Shown: positions 34,368-43,361, numbered from the stretch's first letter. The stretch: 64,000 nt of DNA from Shouchella sp047238345 (GCF_047238345.1 NZ_JBDFMQ010000001.1:1302001-1366000); one strand, 5' to 3'. Notes: generated by a model not told the origin, from the letters alone. Numbers and translations are program-made.

Positions 34368-36539
34368 GTGTTTAAAAAATGGAGTATTGTCGTAAGTGCT
34401 GTTATTGGTATGATGGCACTATCCTTTATGATTTTTGTTGGCTTTATGCTGGCAGGCTCTTTTCAATTAGATGAAGAAAAATTAATGATGAATCGCTCTA
34501 GTGTACTTGTTGATACAAATGGAGATGTGATTACAAACTTATACATGGAAAATCGTGAATTTGTTACGATTGATCAAATACCTGAGCATGTTCAGCATGG
34601 ATTTGTTGCAATGGAAGATTCACGTTTTTACGAGCATCAAGGAATTGATTTTAGAGCAATTGGAAGAGCGTTATACCGAGATATTTTGGCTGGCGCAAAA
34701 GTCGAGGGTGGGAGTACGATCACCCAGCAGTTGGCGAAAAATTTATTTCTGTCAAATGAGAAGGCGTGGTTAAGAAAAACGAATGAAGTTTTAATTGCGA
34801 TGAATTTGGAACGTCAATATAGTAAAGAAGAAATTCTAGAAATGTACTTAAATCAAATTTACTTTGGGCATGGTGCATACGGGATTGAGGCAGCATCGAA
34901 TCTTTATTTTAATAAACCAGCTTCTGAATTAACCGTTAATGAAGGTGCTTCATTAGTAGCAGTGGTCAACGCGCCAAGTACGTTTTCTCTCTTTAATGAG
35001 CCGGATCGTAATAAAGAACGCCGTGATTTAGTGTTAACGGTAATGGCTCAGCAATCTTATTTATCAAGTGAAGAGGCGGAGACATATCAGGAAGTGCCGA
35101 TCAAAACGGATCGTCAAGACCATGAGTTAGATGAAGCGTTATTTACGTATATTGATATGGTGATGGACGAGGCGAGTGAACGATATAATATTAGTAATAA
35201 TGAGCTATTAACAGGTGGCTATCGAATTGTTAGTCCGATTAATCTTGAGTTCCAGCATCAAACGTACGATGCCTTGCATGATGAACGGTATTATCCAGAA
35301 GGAAGTTCAGATGCACAGGGCGCCATGATGTTTATGGATGTCAATACGGGTGGCGTTTTAGCGGCTCAAGGAGGAAAAGAGTATGTTCGGAAGGGGTTAA
35401 ACCGTCTGCATGTTAATCGGTCTCCAGCCTCTACATTTAAGCCATTAGCTGTTTATGCACCTGCTTTAGAAAGTGGTGTGTATCATCCGTACTCAATGTT
35501 AAAAGATGAGTTGCTTCTTTATGAAGACGAAACGGAAAATGGCTACACACCGAGAAATGTTACAGGTGAATACCAAGGAGAACTAACGTTGTATGATTCC
35601 CTAGTGGAGTCTGCAAATGCCCCTGCTGTTTGGTTGTTAAATGAAATGGGCGTAAGCGATTCTGTAAATCAACTGCGGAAATTTGGCTTACAAGTGCCAG
35701 ATAGACAGCTGTCGCTTGCTCTAGGTGGGTTATATGAAGGGGTTTCTCCTTATGAAATGACCCGTTCGTATCGGCCATTTGCTCATGAAGGACAGTTGAT
35801 TGAGCCTCATGTGATTAAGGATCTATACGATCGAAATGGAAAACGTGTTGGCGGGGCAAATCAAGTAGAGACGGAAGTGATTTCCGAACAAACGGCTTGG
35901 TCGATGACACGGATGCTGGAACAAGTAATGAATGAAGGTACAGGAGCGACTGGTGAGCAAATGACTTCGCCTATAGCTGGGAAAACTGGTACACAAGGCT
36001 ATCCGAATGTGGCAGGTGCTGTTCAGGATGCATGGTTTGTTGGCTATACGCCTGAAGTGGTTGGTACGGTTTGGATGGGATATGATACAACAACGGACGA
36101 GCAGTATTTTACTGGTGGAAGTCAACATCCGACACGTTTATTTCAAGCGATGGTGAATGAATTACCAGCTTCGAGTCAGGCAACTGCTTTTGCCAAGCCA
36201 GAAGGCGTAAAAGATTTAGAGCCACCCATTGCTATGGAAGAGATAAATGGCTTTGAAGCTAGCTATTCACTTGGAGGAGATGGGCTCTTAAGTGTTCAAT
36301 TATCATGGGATGATTTTCAAGATGACCGAATGGAATATCACGTCTATGAAATCCAAGGTGATGAACGAAGTAGAGTTGCTTCAAATTTAAAGGAACCTAT
36401 TTATACCGAGGGGCGTTACAATCCGTTTAATATTCCAAGCTATCAAGTTGTTGCGTTCGACCCGATTACAGAGGTAGAAGGGTCGGAATCGGCTGTTCAA
36501 AAACCTAGCTTCGAATTTTCTTTATCCTTAAGTCAATAA
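34368..36539 (+). CDS. pbpF: Class A penicillin-binding protein (PbpF type)
   Basis: The 723-residue bifunctional enzyme has an N-terminal membrane anchor. The glycosyltransferase domain shows EDSRFYEHQGID and GGSTITQQLAKN, and the transpeptidase domain has catalytic Ser in SPASTFKPLA (STFK), SAN and KTGT. A C-terminal beta-type extension of about 90 residues follows. It polymerises and crosslinks peptidoglycan. It sits directly before hemE as pbpF does in B. subtilis (714 residues), where the gene is used in spore-wall synthesis. The start is GTG 34368 after AGGGGGG. A weak hairpin with T7 (34313-34337) lies in its leader. Confidence 0.9.
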   Translation: MFKKWSIVVSAVIGMMALSFMIFVGFMLAGSFQLDEEKLMMNRSSVLVDTNGDVITNLYMENREFVTIDQIPEHVQHGFVAMEDSRFYEHQGIDFRAIGRALYRDILAGAKVEGGSTITQQLAKNLFLSNEKAWLRKTNEVLIAMNLERQYSKEEILEMYLNQIYFGHGAYGIEAASNLYFNKPASELTVNEGASLVAVVNAPSTFSLFNEPDRNKERRDLVLTVMAQQSYLSSEEAETYQEVPIKTDRQDHELDEALFTYIDMVMDEASERYNISNNELLTGGYRIVSPINLEFQHQTYDALHDERYYPEGSSDAQGAMMFMDVNTGGVLAAQGGKEYVRKGLNRLHVNRSPASTFKPLAVYAPALESGVYHPYSMLKDELLLYEDETENGYTPRNVTGEYQGELTLYDSLVESANAPAVWLLNEMGVSDSVNQLRKFGLQVPDRQLSLALGGLYEGVSPYEMTRSYRPFAHEGQLIEPHVIKDLYDRNGKRVGGANQVETEVISEQTAWSMTRMLEQVMNEGTGATGEQMTSPIAGKTGTQGYPNVAGAVQDAWFVGYTPEVVGTVWMGYDTTTDEQYFTGGSQHPTRLFQAMVNELPASSQATAFAKPEGVKDLEPPIAMEEINGFEASYSLGGDGLLSVQLSWDDFQDDRMEYHVYEIQGDERSRVASNLKEPIYTEGRYNPFNIPSYQVVAFDPITEVEGSESAVQKPSFEFSLSLSQ

Positions 36540-36540
36540 A

Positions 36541-36596
36541 AGGGGACTGTTCCAAAGGTGATTCATAGCGCCTTTCTGGAACGAGTCTCTTTTTTA
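36541..36596 (+). terminator. Terminator of pbpF
   Basis: GGGACTgTTCCA pairs with TGGAAcgAGTCTC, with an extra inner AAAGG/CCTTT stem and T6 downstream. Confidence 0.75.
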
Positions 36597-36728
36597 TCGT
36601 ATTAATAAAATTTACCAATTTGGGCATACTACATACTACAGCTAGCATGACGCAACCGCCTAAATCACTCAAATCCACGATGCCAATCATTCAAATGCCA
36701 TAAAAATCTCAAAATTATACATCTTTTT

Positions 36729-36757
36729 TTGACAAAATCCATCAAAATCATGACAAT
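36729..36757 (+). promoter_or_regulatory. Candidate SigA promoter of hemEHY
   Basis: A perfect TTGACA is separated by 17 bases from GACAAT (four of six consensus). It gives a leader of about 140 bases before hemE. The stretch 36597-36728 is AT-rich with no gene that I can see. Confidence 0.4.
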
Positions 36758-36905
36758 TGATTTGAGTGTGTATACAAGTCTTTAGAAGGTTATTATAGTT
36801 AAGGAGATAAAAGATCGAACGAAGTAAGCAGAAACGATGATTTTCTGTTTTTTTTCAAGTAAGATAGACATTGTGAGATTTGTTCGTTTAGAGAGGTGGA
36901 TTACA

Positions 36906-37952
36906 TTGAGTATGGCGTTTAATGACACATTTTTGAAAGCATGTAGAGGGGAAGCCCACGATCATGTACCTGTTTGGTATATGAGACAAGCAGGACGTTC
37001 GCAGCCTGAATACAGAAAAATTAAAGAAACGCATAGTTTGTTTGAGATCACACATGATCCAGAGCTTTGTGCATATGTGACAAAGCTACCTGTTGATCAA
37101 TATAACAATGATGCAGCCATTCTTTATAAAGACATTATGACACCGCTACCTTTTATCGGGGTAGATGTAGAGATTAAGTCTGGCATAGGTCCGGTTATTT
37201 ATAACCCTATTACATCAGAGAAAGACGTGGAGCAGCTAGGGGAATTAAACCCTGAAAAAGATGTTGCCCACGTACTAGAAACCATTAAAATCTTGCGAAA
37301 GCAACTCAACGTTCCTTTGATAAGTTTTGCAGGAGCACCATTTACACTAGCAAGCTATATGATTGAAGGAGGACCTTCAAAAAACTATCATAAAACAAAA
37401 GCGTTTATGCATTCTAACCCAACGGCTTGGCATCTATTAATGGATAAACTTGGTTCCATGACGATTGCTTATGTAAAAGCACAAGTAGCAGCTGGTTCAC
37501 AAGCCATTCAGTTATTTGATTCTTGGGTCGGCGCTTTAAGTGTTAGTGATTATAATCGGTTTATTAAACCGGTCATGGATCGAATTTTGACGGAAGTGAA
37601 AATGGATGGCATTCCACTTATTTTACACGGCGTAGGGACGCCTCATTTAATGAAAACGTGGAAAGACATGCCTGCTGATGTCATTGGTTTAGACTGGCGA
37701 ACAACGATTGATGAAGCGAGAGAGCTAGGGATAAATAAAACGGTACAAGGAAATTTAGACCCGTCTATTTTACTCGCTCCTTGGAATGTCATTGAGCAAG
37801 AAGCAAAAGCAATTTTAGATCAAGGCTTAAAAAGCAATCATTTTATTTTTAATTTAGGTCAAGGTGTTTTTCCAGAAGTTTCTCCAGATACGTTACGACG
37901 GTTAACTGCATTTATTCATGAATACTCAGCAGAATTCAAGCAAAAGGGGTAG
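36906..37952 (+). CDS. hemE: Uroporphyrinogen decarboxylase HemE
   Basis: The 348-residue enzyme has the strongly conserved VPVWYMRQAGRSQPEY, DAAILYKDIMTPL, SFAGAPFTLASYMIEGG and the QLFDSWVGALS region. It decarboxylates the four acetate chains of uroporphyrinogen III to give coproporphyrinogen III. Start TTG 36906 follows AGAGGTGGA. An ATG six bases further in (36912) is the alternative. It is the first of three overlapping or closely spaced heme genes. Confidence 0.95.
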   Translation: MSMAFNDTFLKACRGEAHDHVPVWYMRQAGRSQPEYRKIKETHSLFEITHDPELCAYVTKLPVDQYNNDAAILYKDIMTPLPFIGVDVEIKSGIGPVIYNPITSEKDVEQLGELNPEKDVAHVLETIKILRKQLNVPLISFAGAPFTLASYMIEGGPSKNYHKTKAFMHSNPTAWHLLMDKLGSMTIAYVKAQVAAGSQAIQLFDSWVGALSVSDYNRFIKPVMDRILTEVKMDGIPLILHGVGTPHLMKTWKDMPADVIGLDWRTTIDEARELGINKTVQGNLDPSILLAPWNVIEQEAKAILDQGLKSNHFIFNLGQGVFPEVSPDTLRRLTAFIHEYSAEFKQKG

Positions 37953-37957
37953 TAAGA

Positions 37958-38899
37958 ATGAAGAAGAAAATTGGCTTACTTGTGATGGCTTACGGTACGC
38001 CTCGTAAAAAAGAGGAGATCGAGCCTTATTATACGCATATACGCCACGGGCGCCCGCCTTCTGAGGAAGCGTTACAAGATTTAACGGATCGCTATGAAGC
38101 CATTGGTGGGATTAGCCCACTTGCGCATATTACCGAACAACAAGCAAATGGCTTAGCGGACACACTTAACAAGCGCTATGATCAATTTGAATTTATTCCT
38201 TACTTAGGATTAAAGCATATTGCACCATTTATTGAGGATGCTGTGCAGCAAATGCATCAAGATGGAATTGAAGAAGCGGTTTCCATTGTACTTGCTCCTC
38301 ATTTTTCTACTTTTAGTGTGAAGTCCTATAACGGCCGAGCACAAAAGGAAGCAGAATCGTTAGGCGGATTGACGATTAAATCGGTTGAAAGCTGGTACAC
38401 AGAACCTAAATTTTTAGCCTATTGGACGGAAAAAATTCAAGAAGAAATGAAGAAGGTTCAATCAAAAGAGGATCTCTGTGTCATTTTCTCTGCACATAGT
38501 TTACCGGAAAAAATCATTGCAGCAGGAGACCCATATCCTCAGCAGCTTGAAGAAACAGCAACACTGCTAGCAGAAGCCGCAAACATCCCGCATTACGAAA
38601 TCGGTTGGCAGAGTGAAGGGAATACGCCCGATCCATGGTTAGGTCCAGATGTGCAAGACTTGACGCGCCATTTGCATGCTGAGCATGGGTACAAAGCATT
38701 TATGTATTGTCCTGTAGGATTTGTAGCAGAGCATTTAGAAGTACTCTATGATAATGATTATGAATGTAAAGTTGTCACAGATGAAATCGGTGCTACGTAT
38801 CTTAGACCACCAATGCCGAATGATCATCCACAGTTCTTAGACGCAATGGCAGATGCGATTGAAAAACAATTTGTTACGGCGGATCAATATGAGTCGTGA
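37958..38899 (+). CDS. hemH: Coproporphyrin ferrochelatase HemH (CpfC)
   Basis: The 313-residue protein has the catalytic His in APHFSTFSVKSYN, the conserved IFSAHSLPEKI and the metal-site Glu in CPVGFVAEHLEVLYDND. In Firmicutes this enzyme inserts iron into coproporphyrin III, before the final decarboxylation. It lies five bases after hemE and overlaps hemY by 11 bases. Confidence 0.95.
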   Translation: MKKKIGLLVMAYGTPRKKEEIEPYYTHIRHGRPPSEEALQDLTDRYEAIGGISPLAHITEQQANGLADTLNKRYDQFEFIPYLGLKHIAPFIEDAVQQMHQDGIEEAVSIVLAPHFSTFSVKSYNGRAQKEAESLGGLTIKSVESWYTEPKFLAYWTEKIQEEMKKVQSKEDLCVIFSAHSLPEKIIAAGDPYPQQLEETATLLAEAANIPHYEIGWQSEGNTPDPWLGPDVQDLTRHLHAEHGYKAFMYCPVGFVAEHLEVLYDNDYECKVVTDEIGATYLRPPMPNDHPQFLDAMADAIEKQFVTADQYES

Positions 38900-40271
38900 T
38901 GTAGCCATTATCGGTGCTGGCGCAACAGGTTTATCAGCAGCGCTATGGTTGGAAGACCATACTTCACTTACGTATGACATCTTTGAACAAAAGCAAGAAG
39001 CTGGCGGAAAAGTCGTCACTTCGATTAAAGATGGATTCATTATGGAAGGTGGCGCTGATTCTTATTTGGAACGAAAAACGGCGATGACGGAGCTCATCGA
39101 ACGAGTTGGTTTACAAGACGAACTGATTCGTAATGAAGTCGGACAAGCGTTCATTTTAAAAAATGGTACGCTACATCCTAATCCGAAAAGAACCGTTTTA
39201 GGTATTCCAACAGACATCGAAGAGTTTATGAAAACCGATCTTCTTTCACCTGAGGGAAAGGAAGAAGTCCTGAAAGAATATGAAAAACCGCAAGCGCCAA
39301 GAACAAATGGTGATATCTCACTAGGGGATTTTTTCGAATTTCGCTTAGGAAAAGAAATGGTACGTTCCCTGATTGAACCTTTATTAGGCGGGATATATGG
39401 TGGCAACATCTATCAACTTAGTATGAAGGCGACATTTCCTCATTTTCTTAAAATGGAAGAAGAAGAGGGTAGTTTGTTGCGCGCATTGGCGCAGAAACAA
39501 CAGCCAAACGCTAATACGAAAAAACAGGGAATGTTTCTAACCGTTAAAACAGGCCTCCAATCGGTGTTTGAAGCGGTTGTAAAAGAATTACAAGTGGACA
39601 GCGTTCATTTTCAAACAGAAGTTGAAGAACTCGTTAAGCTAGAAAATGGCAGCTATATGATTCAACTAGCGGATGGTGAGCAAAAAGGTCCGTATGCCGC
39701 TGTTTTGGTTACGGTGCCTCCTAAAAAAGCGACCTCTTTTATACGCGATACGAATTTACGTGAACACCTTGACGGTTTAAACGCGACAAGTTGTGCAACG
39801 GTTGCGCTGACATTTCCTGAGGAAGCAATTGACAACTCTCATGAGGGAACTGGTTTTGTTGTTGCAAGAGATGGGGAAGAGTCGATTACGGCTTGTACTT
39901 GGACAGACGTGAAATGGCCACATACAGGCAAGCAAGGAAAAACCTTAATGAGAGCGTATGTGGGAAAGCCTGACCAACCAGAGATTGTACAAGAAAGTGA
40001 TGAAACCATACTACAAACGGTTATTGCTGATTTAAAAACAATTATGAATCTGAAGGCCGAACCAGAGATTGTCAACATCACTCGTTGGATTGAAGCAATG
40101 CCTCAATATAAACTTGGTCATGTTGAACGAGTTGCGAAGATGAGACAGTATGTTGCAGAAACGATGCAAGGTTTGCATTTGGCGGGTGCTGCATTTGATG
40201 GTGTAGGTGTTTCTGATTGTGTCCGACAAGGAAATGAAATTGCCAAGCAAATAGCAGAAACAGTAAAGTGA
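38889..40271 (+). CDS. hemY: Coproporphyrinogen III oxidase HemY (CgoX)
   Basis: The 460-residue flavoprotein starts with a dinucleotide-binding fold (AIIGAGATGLSAALWLE) followed by EAGGKVVTSIKDGF and EGGADSYLERK. It ends LAGAAFDGVGVSDCVRQG, the FAD-contact segment. It oxidises coproporphyrinogen III to coproporphyrin III in the coproporphyrin-dependent heme route. I used ATG 38889 inside the hemH end; the longer frame start at 38853 would fully overlap hemH coding. A strong terminator closes the operon. Confidence 0.94.
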   Translation: MSRDVAIIGAGATGLSAALWLEDHTSLTYDIFEQKQEAGGKVVTSIKDGFIMEGGADSYLERKTAMTELIERVGLQDELIRNEVGQAFILKNGTLHPNPKRTVLGIPTDIEEFMKTDLLSPEGKEEVLKEYEKPQAPRTNGDISLGDFFEFRLGKEMVRSLIEPLLGGIYGGNIYQLSMKATFPHFLKMEEEEGSLLRALAQKQQPNANTKKQGMFLTVKTGLQSVFEAVVKELQVDSVHFQTEVEELVKLENGSYMIQLADGEQKGPYAAVLVTVPPKKATSFIRDTNLREHLDGLNATSCATVALTFPEEAIDNSHEGTGFVVARDGEESITACTWTDVKWPHTGKQGKTLMRAYVGKPDQPEIVQESDETILQTVIADLKTIMNLKAEPEIVNITRWIEAMPQYKLGHVERVAKMRQYVAETMQGLHLAGAAFDGVGVSDCVRQGNEIAKQIAETVK

Positions 40272-40298
40272 CGTGAGCTTCTCACGTCACTTTTTTTA
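40267..40298 (+). terminator. Terminator of hemEHY
   Basis: AGTGACGTGA pairs with TCACGTCACT, followed by T6. The stem begins inside the last codons of hemY. Confidence 0.92.
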
Positions 40299-40378
40299 GT
40301 CCAGTCACAAAGGTCGATAAACGAATGATAGAAGATGATTACTCGGTTTTTTGAACGACTCTTAATGAATAAGACGAT

Positions 40379-40516
40379 TTAATGCATATAATAATTTGAA
40401 CGAATTTCTTCGAGACGCTCAATCGCTTTATTGTTATAAACGATGGTTTCAAGCTCTTTCTTTGAATACGTTCGTTTTTTAATCTGAATGGAAAAGAACA
40501 AAATGGAAAAAGTCAT
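40379..40516 (-). CDS. YrzI-family small protein (45 residues)
   Basis: The 45-residue frame starts MTFSILFFSIQIKKRTYSKK: a short hydrophobic beta or helix start followed by basic residues, then a charged helix. This matches the YrzI small-protein family (MTxxxLFxTIxIxKRxxS pattern; about 49 residues in B. subtilis). The AAAGGAGG site lies 12 bases upstream of the ATG, unusually far. It is within a perfect palindrome, CCTCCTTT C AAAGGAGG (40528-40544), so the site can be sequestered. A 23-codon ORF precedes it by 35 bases. In B. subtilis, yrzI-linked peptides are toxic and their mRNA is controlled by the ribosome-dependent nuclease Rae1. Confidence 0.7.
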   Translation of the reverse strand: MTFSILFFSIQIKKRTYSKKELETIVYNNKAIERLEEIRSNYYMH

Positions 40517-40527
40517 ACGTTTACATA

Positions 40528-40572
40528 CCTCCTTTCAAAGGAGGTGCTGCTTTAGGTAAAGCCTGGCACCTC
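40528..40572 (-). promoter_or_regulatory. Mutually exclusive RNA hairpins controlling the YrzI-type ribosome-binding site
   Basis: On the minus strand the AAAGGAGG site (40528-40535) can pair with CCTCCTTT (40537-40544). Alternatively, the overlapping GCACCTC (40541-40547) can pair with GAGGTGC at 40566-40572, closing a stem with an inner GCTTT/AAAGC hairpin. The second fold frees the ribosome-binding site. The upstream arm lies inside the codons of the 23-codon ORF, so its translation should influence the balance. Confidence 0.5.
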
Positions 40573-40623
40573 ATCGATCATCATTAATAAATACGTTTGT
40601 TGTGGGTAGTGCATAATTGTCAT
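40552..40623 (-). CDS. Possible 23-codon leader or companion peptide of the YrzI-type gene
   Basis: MTIMHYPQQTYLLMMIDEVP followed by GFT starts at ATG 40621-40623 (complement), after AAAGGAGTG at good spacing. Its last codons contain one arm of the alternative hairpins described for the downstream gene. It shares the IDEV tetrapeptide with the mini-ORF at 3395-3454, encoded by different codons. Too short for homology-based calling; the ribosome-binding site and structural overlap are the support. Confidence 0.5.
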   Translation of the reverse strand: MTIMHYPQQTYLLMMIDEVPGFT

Positions 40624-40747
40624 TTTTTACACTCCTTTTCTAAAATTTTCCATTAAATAGACATAAAAAATACAGGTTCATTGAAAAGGCACTTTTTGCC
40701 CATCGTTTACCTGTTCACATACGTATCCGATTTAATGAGAATGGTGA

Positions 40748-40816
40748 TTAACGTAAATGGCGTGAACAAAACGAGTCATATTGAATTGTTGTTTTAAGTT
40801 TTAATGTGATCATCAT
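40748..40816 (-). CDS. Possible 22-codon peptide upstream of the YrzI-type genes
   Basis: MMITLKLKTTIQYDSFCSRH followed by LR starts at 40816 after AAAAGGAGATG. An in-frame ATG nine bases upstream overlaps the site. It is basic with a hydrophobic start. It would be transcribed with the two following tiny ORFs. Apart from the ribosome-binding site nothing supports it. Confidence 0.3.
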   Translation of the reverse strand: MMITLKLKTTIQYDSFCSRHLR

Positions 40817-40849
40817 CTTGTTCATCTCCTTTTCGTTAATATAAAGTAA

Positions 40850-41015
40850 ATCATAAACGATGTTCACAAATTTGTAAATATTTTTTTAATGAAATCTTTT
40901 AATTATTTTTAAATTTCCCCGATGATTTCGTCTCTGTTTGTCTTAATTTGTTTGTGCTATAATAGGAAAGATGTGCTGGATTCCGATTTCGAGTCCATCC
41001 AAAGGGGAGTTGACG
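40850..41015 (+). promoter_or_regulatory. Promoter region of spo0B-obg
   Basis: A very AT-rich stretch carries an extended -10 promoter TGCTATAAT (40955-40963), about 53 bases before the spo0B start. I see no clear -35. In B. subtilis spo0B is transcribed with the ribosomal protein genes rplU-ysxB-rpmA; these are absent here. Confidence 0.55.
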
Positions 41016-41540
41016 ATGAAAGGCGATAAAGAGATAATCAAAGTTCTAAGTTCAATCCGACATGATTGGTTGAATGTAATGCAGCTCATTAAAGGAAATG
41101 TTGCATTAGGGTATTATGACCGTGTGGATACGATTATCGATGACGCTGTTTTTCAAACTGCTAATGAGAGTCGGTTGTGTAGTCTCGATCTACCGAAAAC
41201 CGCAGTAACAATCTTAGAGAAAAAATATTCGCAAATGAACCACGTTTTGGATATTGAAGTTGATGGTGTTCTTTTTTCGTTAGCTAAATATGATGAACAG
41301 CTAGCACACGCATTTTCGCAGTTCTTTTTATCATATGATACGCTACTGAAAAATGACACAAGTCATCTGCACATTGTCTTCACTTTTTTTGATTCTTCTT
41401 GTTTAATTGAAATCAGCTCTGACCATGATTTAAATAATGAAGAAGTGTTATATAGAAGTTTAGACTCGTTAAACGATGTGGTTAAAATAGAAACTGTAAA
41501 TAGTGATACGTTCGGCGTGACAGTACTTATTGAAGTGTAG
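41016..41540 (+). CDS. spo0B: Sporulation phosphotransferase Spo0B
   Basis: The 174-residue protein has the phospho-accepting His in the helical hairpin IRHDWLNVMQLIKGN (about residue 15), the hallmark of Spo0B. A degenerate kinase-like C-terminal domain follows. It passes phosphate from Spo0F to Spo0A in the sporulation phosphorelay. B. subtilis Spo0B is about 192 residues; the N terminus is a little shorter here. ATG 41016 follows AAAGGGGAGTT. It is directly upstream of obg, as in other bacilli. Confidence 0.92.
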   Translation: MKGDKEIIKVLSSIRHDWLNVMQLIKGNVALGYYDRVDTIIDDAVFQTANESRLCSLDLPKTAVTILEKKYSQMNHVLDIEVDGVLFSLAKYDEQLAHAFSQFFLSYDTLLKNDTSHLHIVFTFFDSSCLIEISSDHDLNNEEVLYRSLDSLNDVVKIETVNSDTFGVTVLIEV

Positions 41541-41572
41541 CTGTCCGGAACGTTTTAGAGGTGGAAAATAAT

Positions 41573-42859
41573 ATGTTTATAGATAAAGTGAAAGTATACG
41601 CAAAGGGTGGCGACGGCGGAAACGGCATGGCTGCTTATCGTCGTGAAAAATATGTTCCAGATGGTGGGCCTGCAGGTGGTGATGGCGGCCGTGGTGCTAA
41701 CGTGGTCTTAAAAGTGGATGAAGGCCTACGGACACTAATGGATTTTCGATATAACCGTCATTTTAAAGCAAAACGTGGTGAACACGGGATGTCTAAAAGT
41801 ATGCACGGGAAAAATGCAAAGGATTTAATTGTTTCTGTGCCACCTGGAACCACGGTGACGGATGAGGCAACAGGTGCGCTAATTGCGGATTTAACTGAAA
41901 ATGGTCAAACCGCTATTGTCGCAAAAGGAGGCCGTGGCGGTCGTGGGAATATTCGTTTTGCCACACCTGTTAATCCGGCTCCAGATCACGCGGAAAATGG
42001 TGAACCTGGAATAGAACGAGACATTATTCTTGAACTTAAAGTGCTTGCAGATGTTGGTCTCGTCGGGTTTCCTTCTGTAGGGAAATCAACATTACTTTCA
42101 ATTGTTTCAGCGGCAAAACCTAAAATTGCAGACTATCATTTTACAACAATAACGCCTAACTTAGGTGTTGTTGATACAGCGGACAATCGTAGTTTTGTCA
42201 TGGCTGATTTACCAGGATTAATTGAAGGGGCACATGAAGGTGTTGGCCTAGGTCATCAATTTTTGAGACATATTGAACGAACGCGTGTTATTGTTCATTT
42301 AATTGATATGTCAGCTCTAGAGGGTAGAGATCCGATTGATGATTACAAGAAAATCACAACAGAACTTGAGCAGTACAATTATCGCTTAACTGAGCGACCA
42401 CAAATTGTTGTTGCTAATAAAATGGACATGCCAGGTGCGGCTGAAAACTTAGAACGGTTTAAGCAAGAGATGGATGAAGAAGTTAAGATTCATTCTATGT
42501 CGGCGATTACGAGAGAAGGGGTACGAGAACTTCTTTTAACAATAGCAGATGAACTTGAACATGCGCCGGAGTTTCCGCTACACGATAAAGAAACAGATGA
42601 AGAGGCGAGAGTGGTCTATCGCCATGAAACACCTATTGAACCGTTTATTATTACGCGCGCAGATGATGGTGTGTTTGAAGTTGCAGGTGCCGAGCTAGAA
42701 CGAGTATTTAAAATGACAGATTTCTCTAGAGACGAGTCCGTTCGTCGTTTTGCTCGTAAGTTGAGAAGAATGGGCGTTGATGCTTCTTTACGAGAAAAAG
42801 GTGCCAAAGACGGAGATATGGTCCGAATTATGAAATTTGAATTTGAGTTTATTGAATAG
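41573..42859 (+). CDS. obg: Ribosome-associated GTPase Obg
   Basis: The 428-residue protein equals B. subtilis Obg in length. It has the glycine-rich Obg fold (KGGDGGNGMAAYRREKY, PAGGDGGRGANV), the GTPase domain (GFPSVGKSTLLS, DLPGLIEGA, NKMD) and the C-terminal OCT domain (from about 350). It functions in 50S assembly and links to stress and sporulation signalling. ATG 41573 follows AGAGGTGG; a GTG four codons upstream overlaps that site. Confidence 0.97.
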   Translation: MFIDKVKVYAKGGDGGNGMAAYRREKYVPDGGPAGGDGGRGANVVLKVDEGLRTLMDFRYNRHFKAKRGEHGMSKSMHGKNAKDLIVSVPPGTTVTDEATGALIADLTENGQTAIVAKGGRGGRGNIRFATPVNPAPDHAENGEPGIERDIILELKVLADVGLVGFPSVGKSTLLSIVSAAKPKIADYHFTTITPNLGVVDTADNRSFVMADLPGLIEGAHEGVGLGHQFLRHIERTRVIVHLIDMSALEGRDPIDDYKKITTELEQYNYRLTERPQIVVANKMDMPGAAENLERFKQEMDEEVKIHSMSAITREGVRELLLTIADELEHAPEFPLHDKETDEEARVVYRHETPIEPFIITRADDGVFEVAGAELERVFKMTDFSRDESVRRFARKLRRMGVDASLREKGAKDGDMVRIMKFEFEFIE

Positions 42860-42895
42860 AACTAGATAGTGAATGTGAATAGGGGGATACCAAAG

Positions 42896-43339
42896 GTGAG
42901 TGAGAACCAGTTTTTTCTTGTTAGAGAAGACATGTTAACGGATGCGATGCAGCGAACGTTAGAAGCGAAAGCCTTGCTTTCAACTGGAAAAGCAGCAAAA
43001 ATCAACGAAGCCGTTCAACTTGTAGGCCTTAGTAGGAGTGCATTTTACAAATATAAGGATGGTATTTTCCCATTCCATTCCGTGAACAAAGAGAGAATTA
43101 TTACGCTAATGATTAACCTTGAAGACCGGTCTGGTACGCTATCGGAGTTGTTACAAATTGTGGCGAGTACAGGTGCAAATATTTTAACTATAAACCAAAC
43201 GATCCCCCTTCAAGGACGTGCTAGTATTACCTTATCAGTCGACACAGCCCCCATCACTATGGGGCTGCATGAATTATTTGCAAAAATGAAATCGCTTGAA
43301 GCAGTCGAACGAGTAGAAATGGTTGGTTCTGGCTCATAG
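42896..43339 (+). CDS. pheB: ACT domain protein PheB
   Basis: The 147-residue protein has an N-terminal helix-turn-helix-like segment (KINEAVQLVGLSRSAFYKY) and a C-terminal ACT domain (ITLMINLEDRSGTLSELLQI). This is the UPF0735/PheB family, exactly the length of the B. subtilis protein. It is named for its position before pheA. A regulatory role in aromatic amino acid metabolism is inferred. GTG 42896 is preferred; the preceding AGGGGGAT is the ribosome-binding site. Confidence 0.9.
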   Translation: MSENQFFLVREDMLTDAMQRTLEAKALLSTGKAAKINEAVQLVGLSRSAFYKYKDGIFPFHSVNKERIITLMINLEDRSGTLSELLQIVASTGANILTINQTIPLQGRASITLSVDTAPITMGLHELFAKMKSLEAVERVEMVGSGS

Positions 43340-43361
43340 AGAGAAAAGGAGTGGAGATTTG

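Noticed and set aside
36837..36905. N-terminal extension of hemE from ATG 36837
   Set aside because: It adds residues not found in HemE and lacks a ribosome-binding site; TTG 36906 fits both site and homologs.
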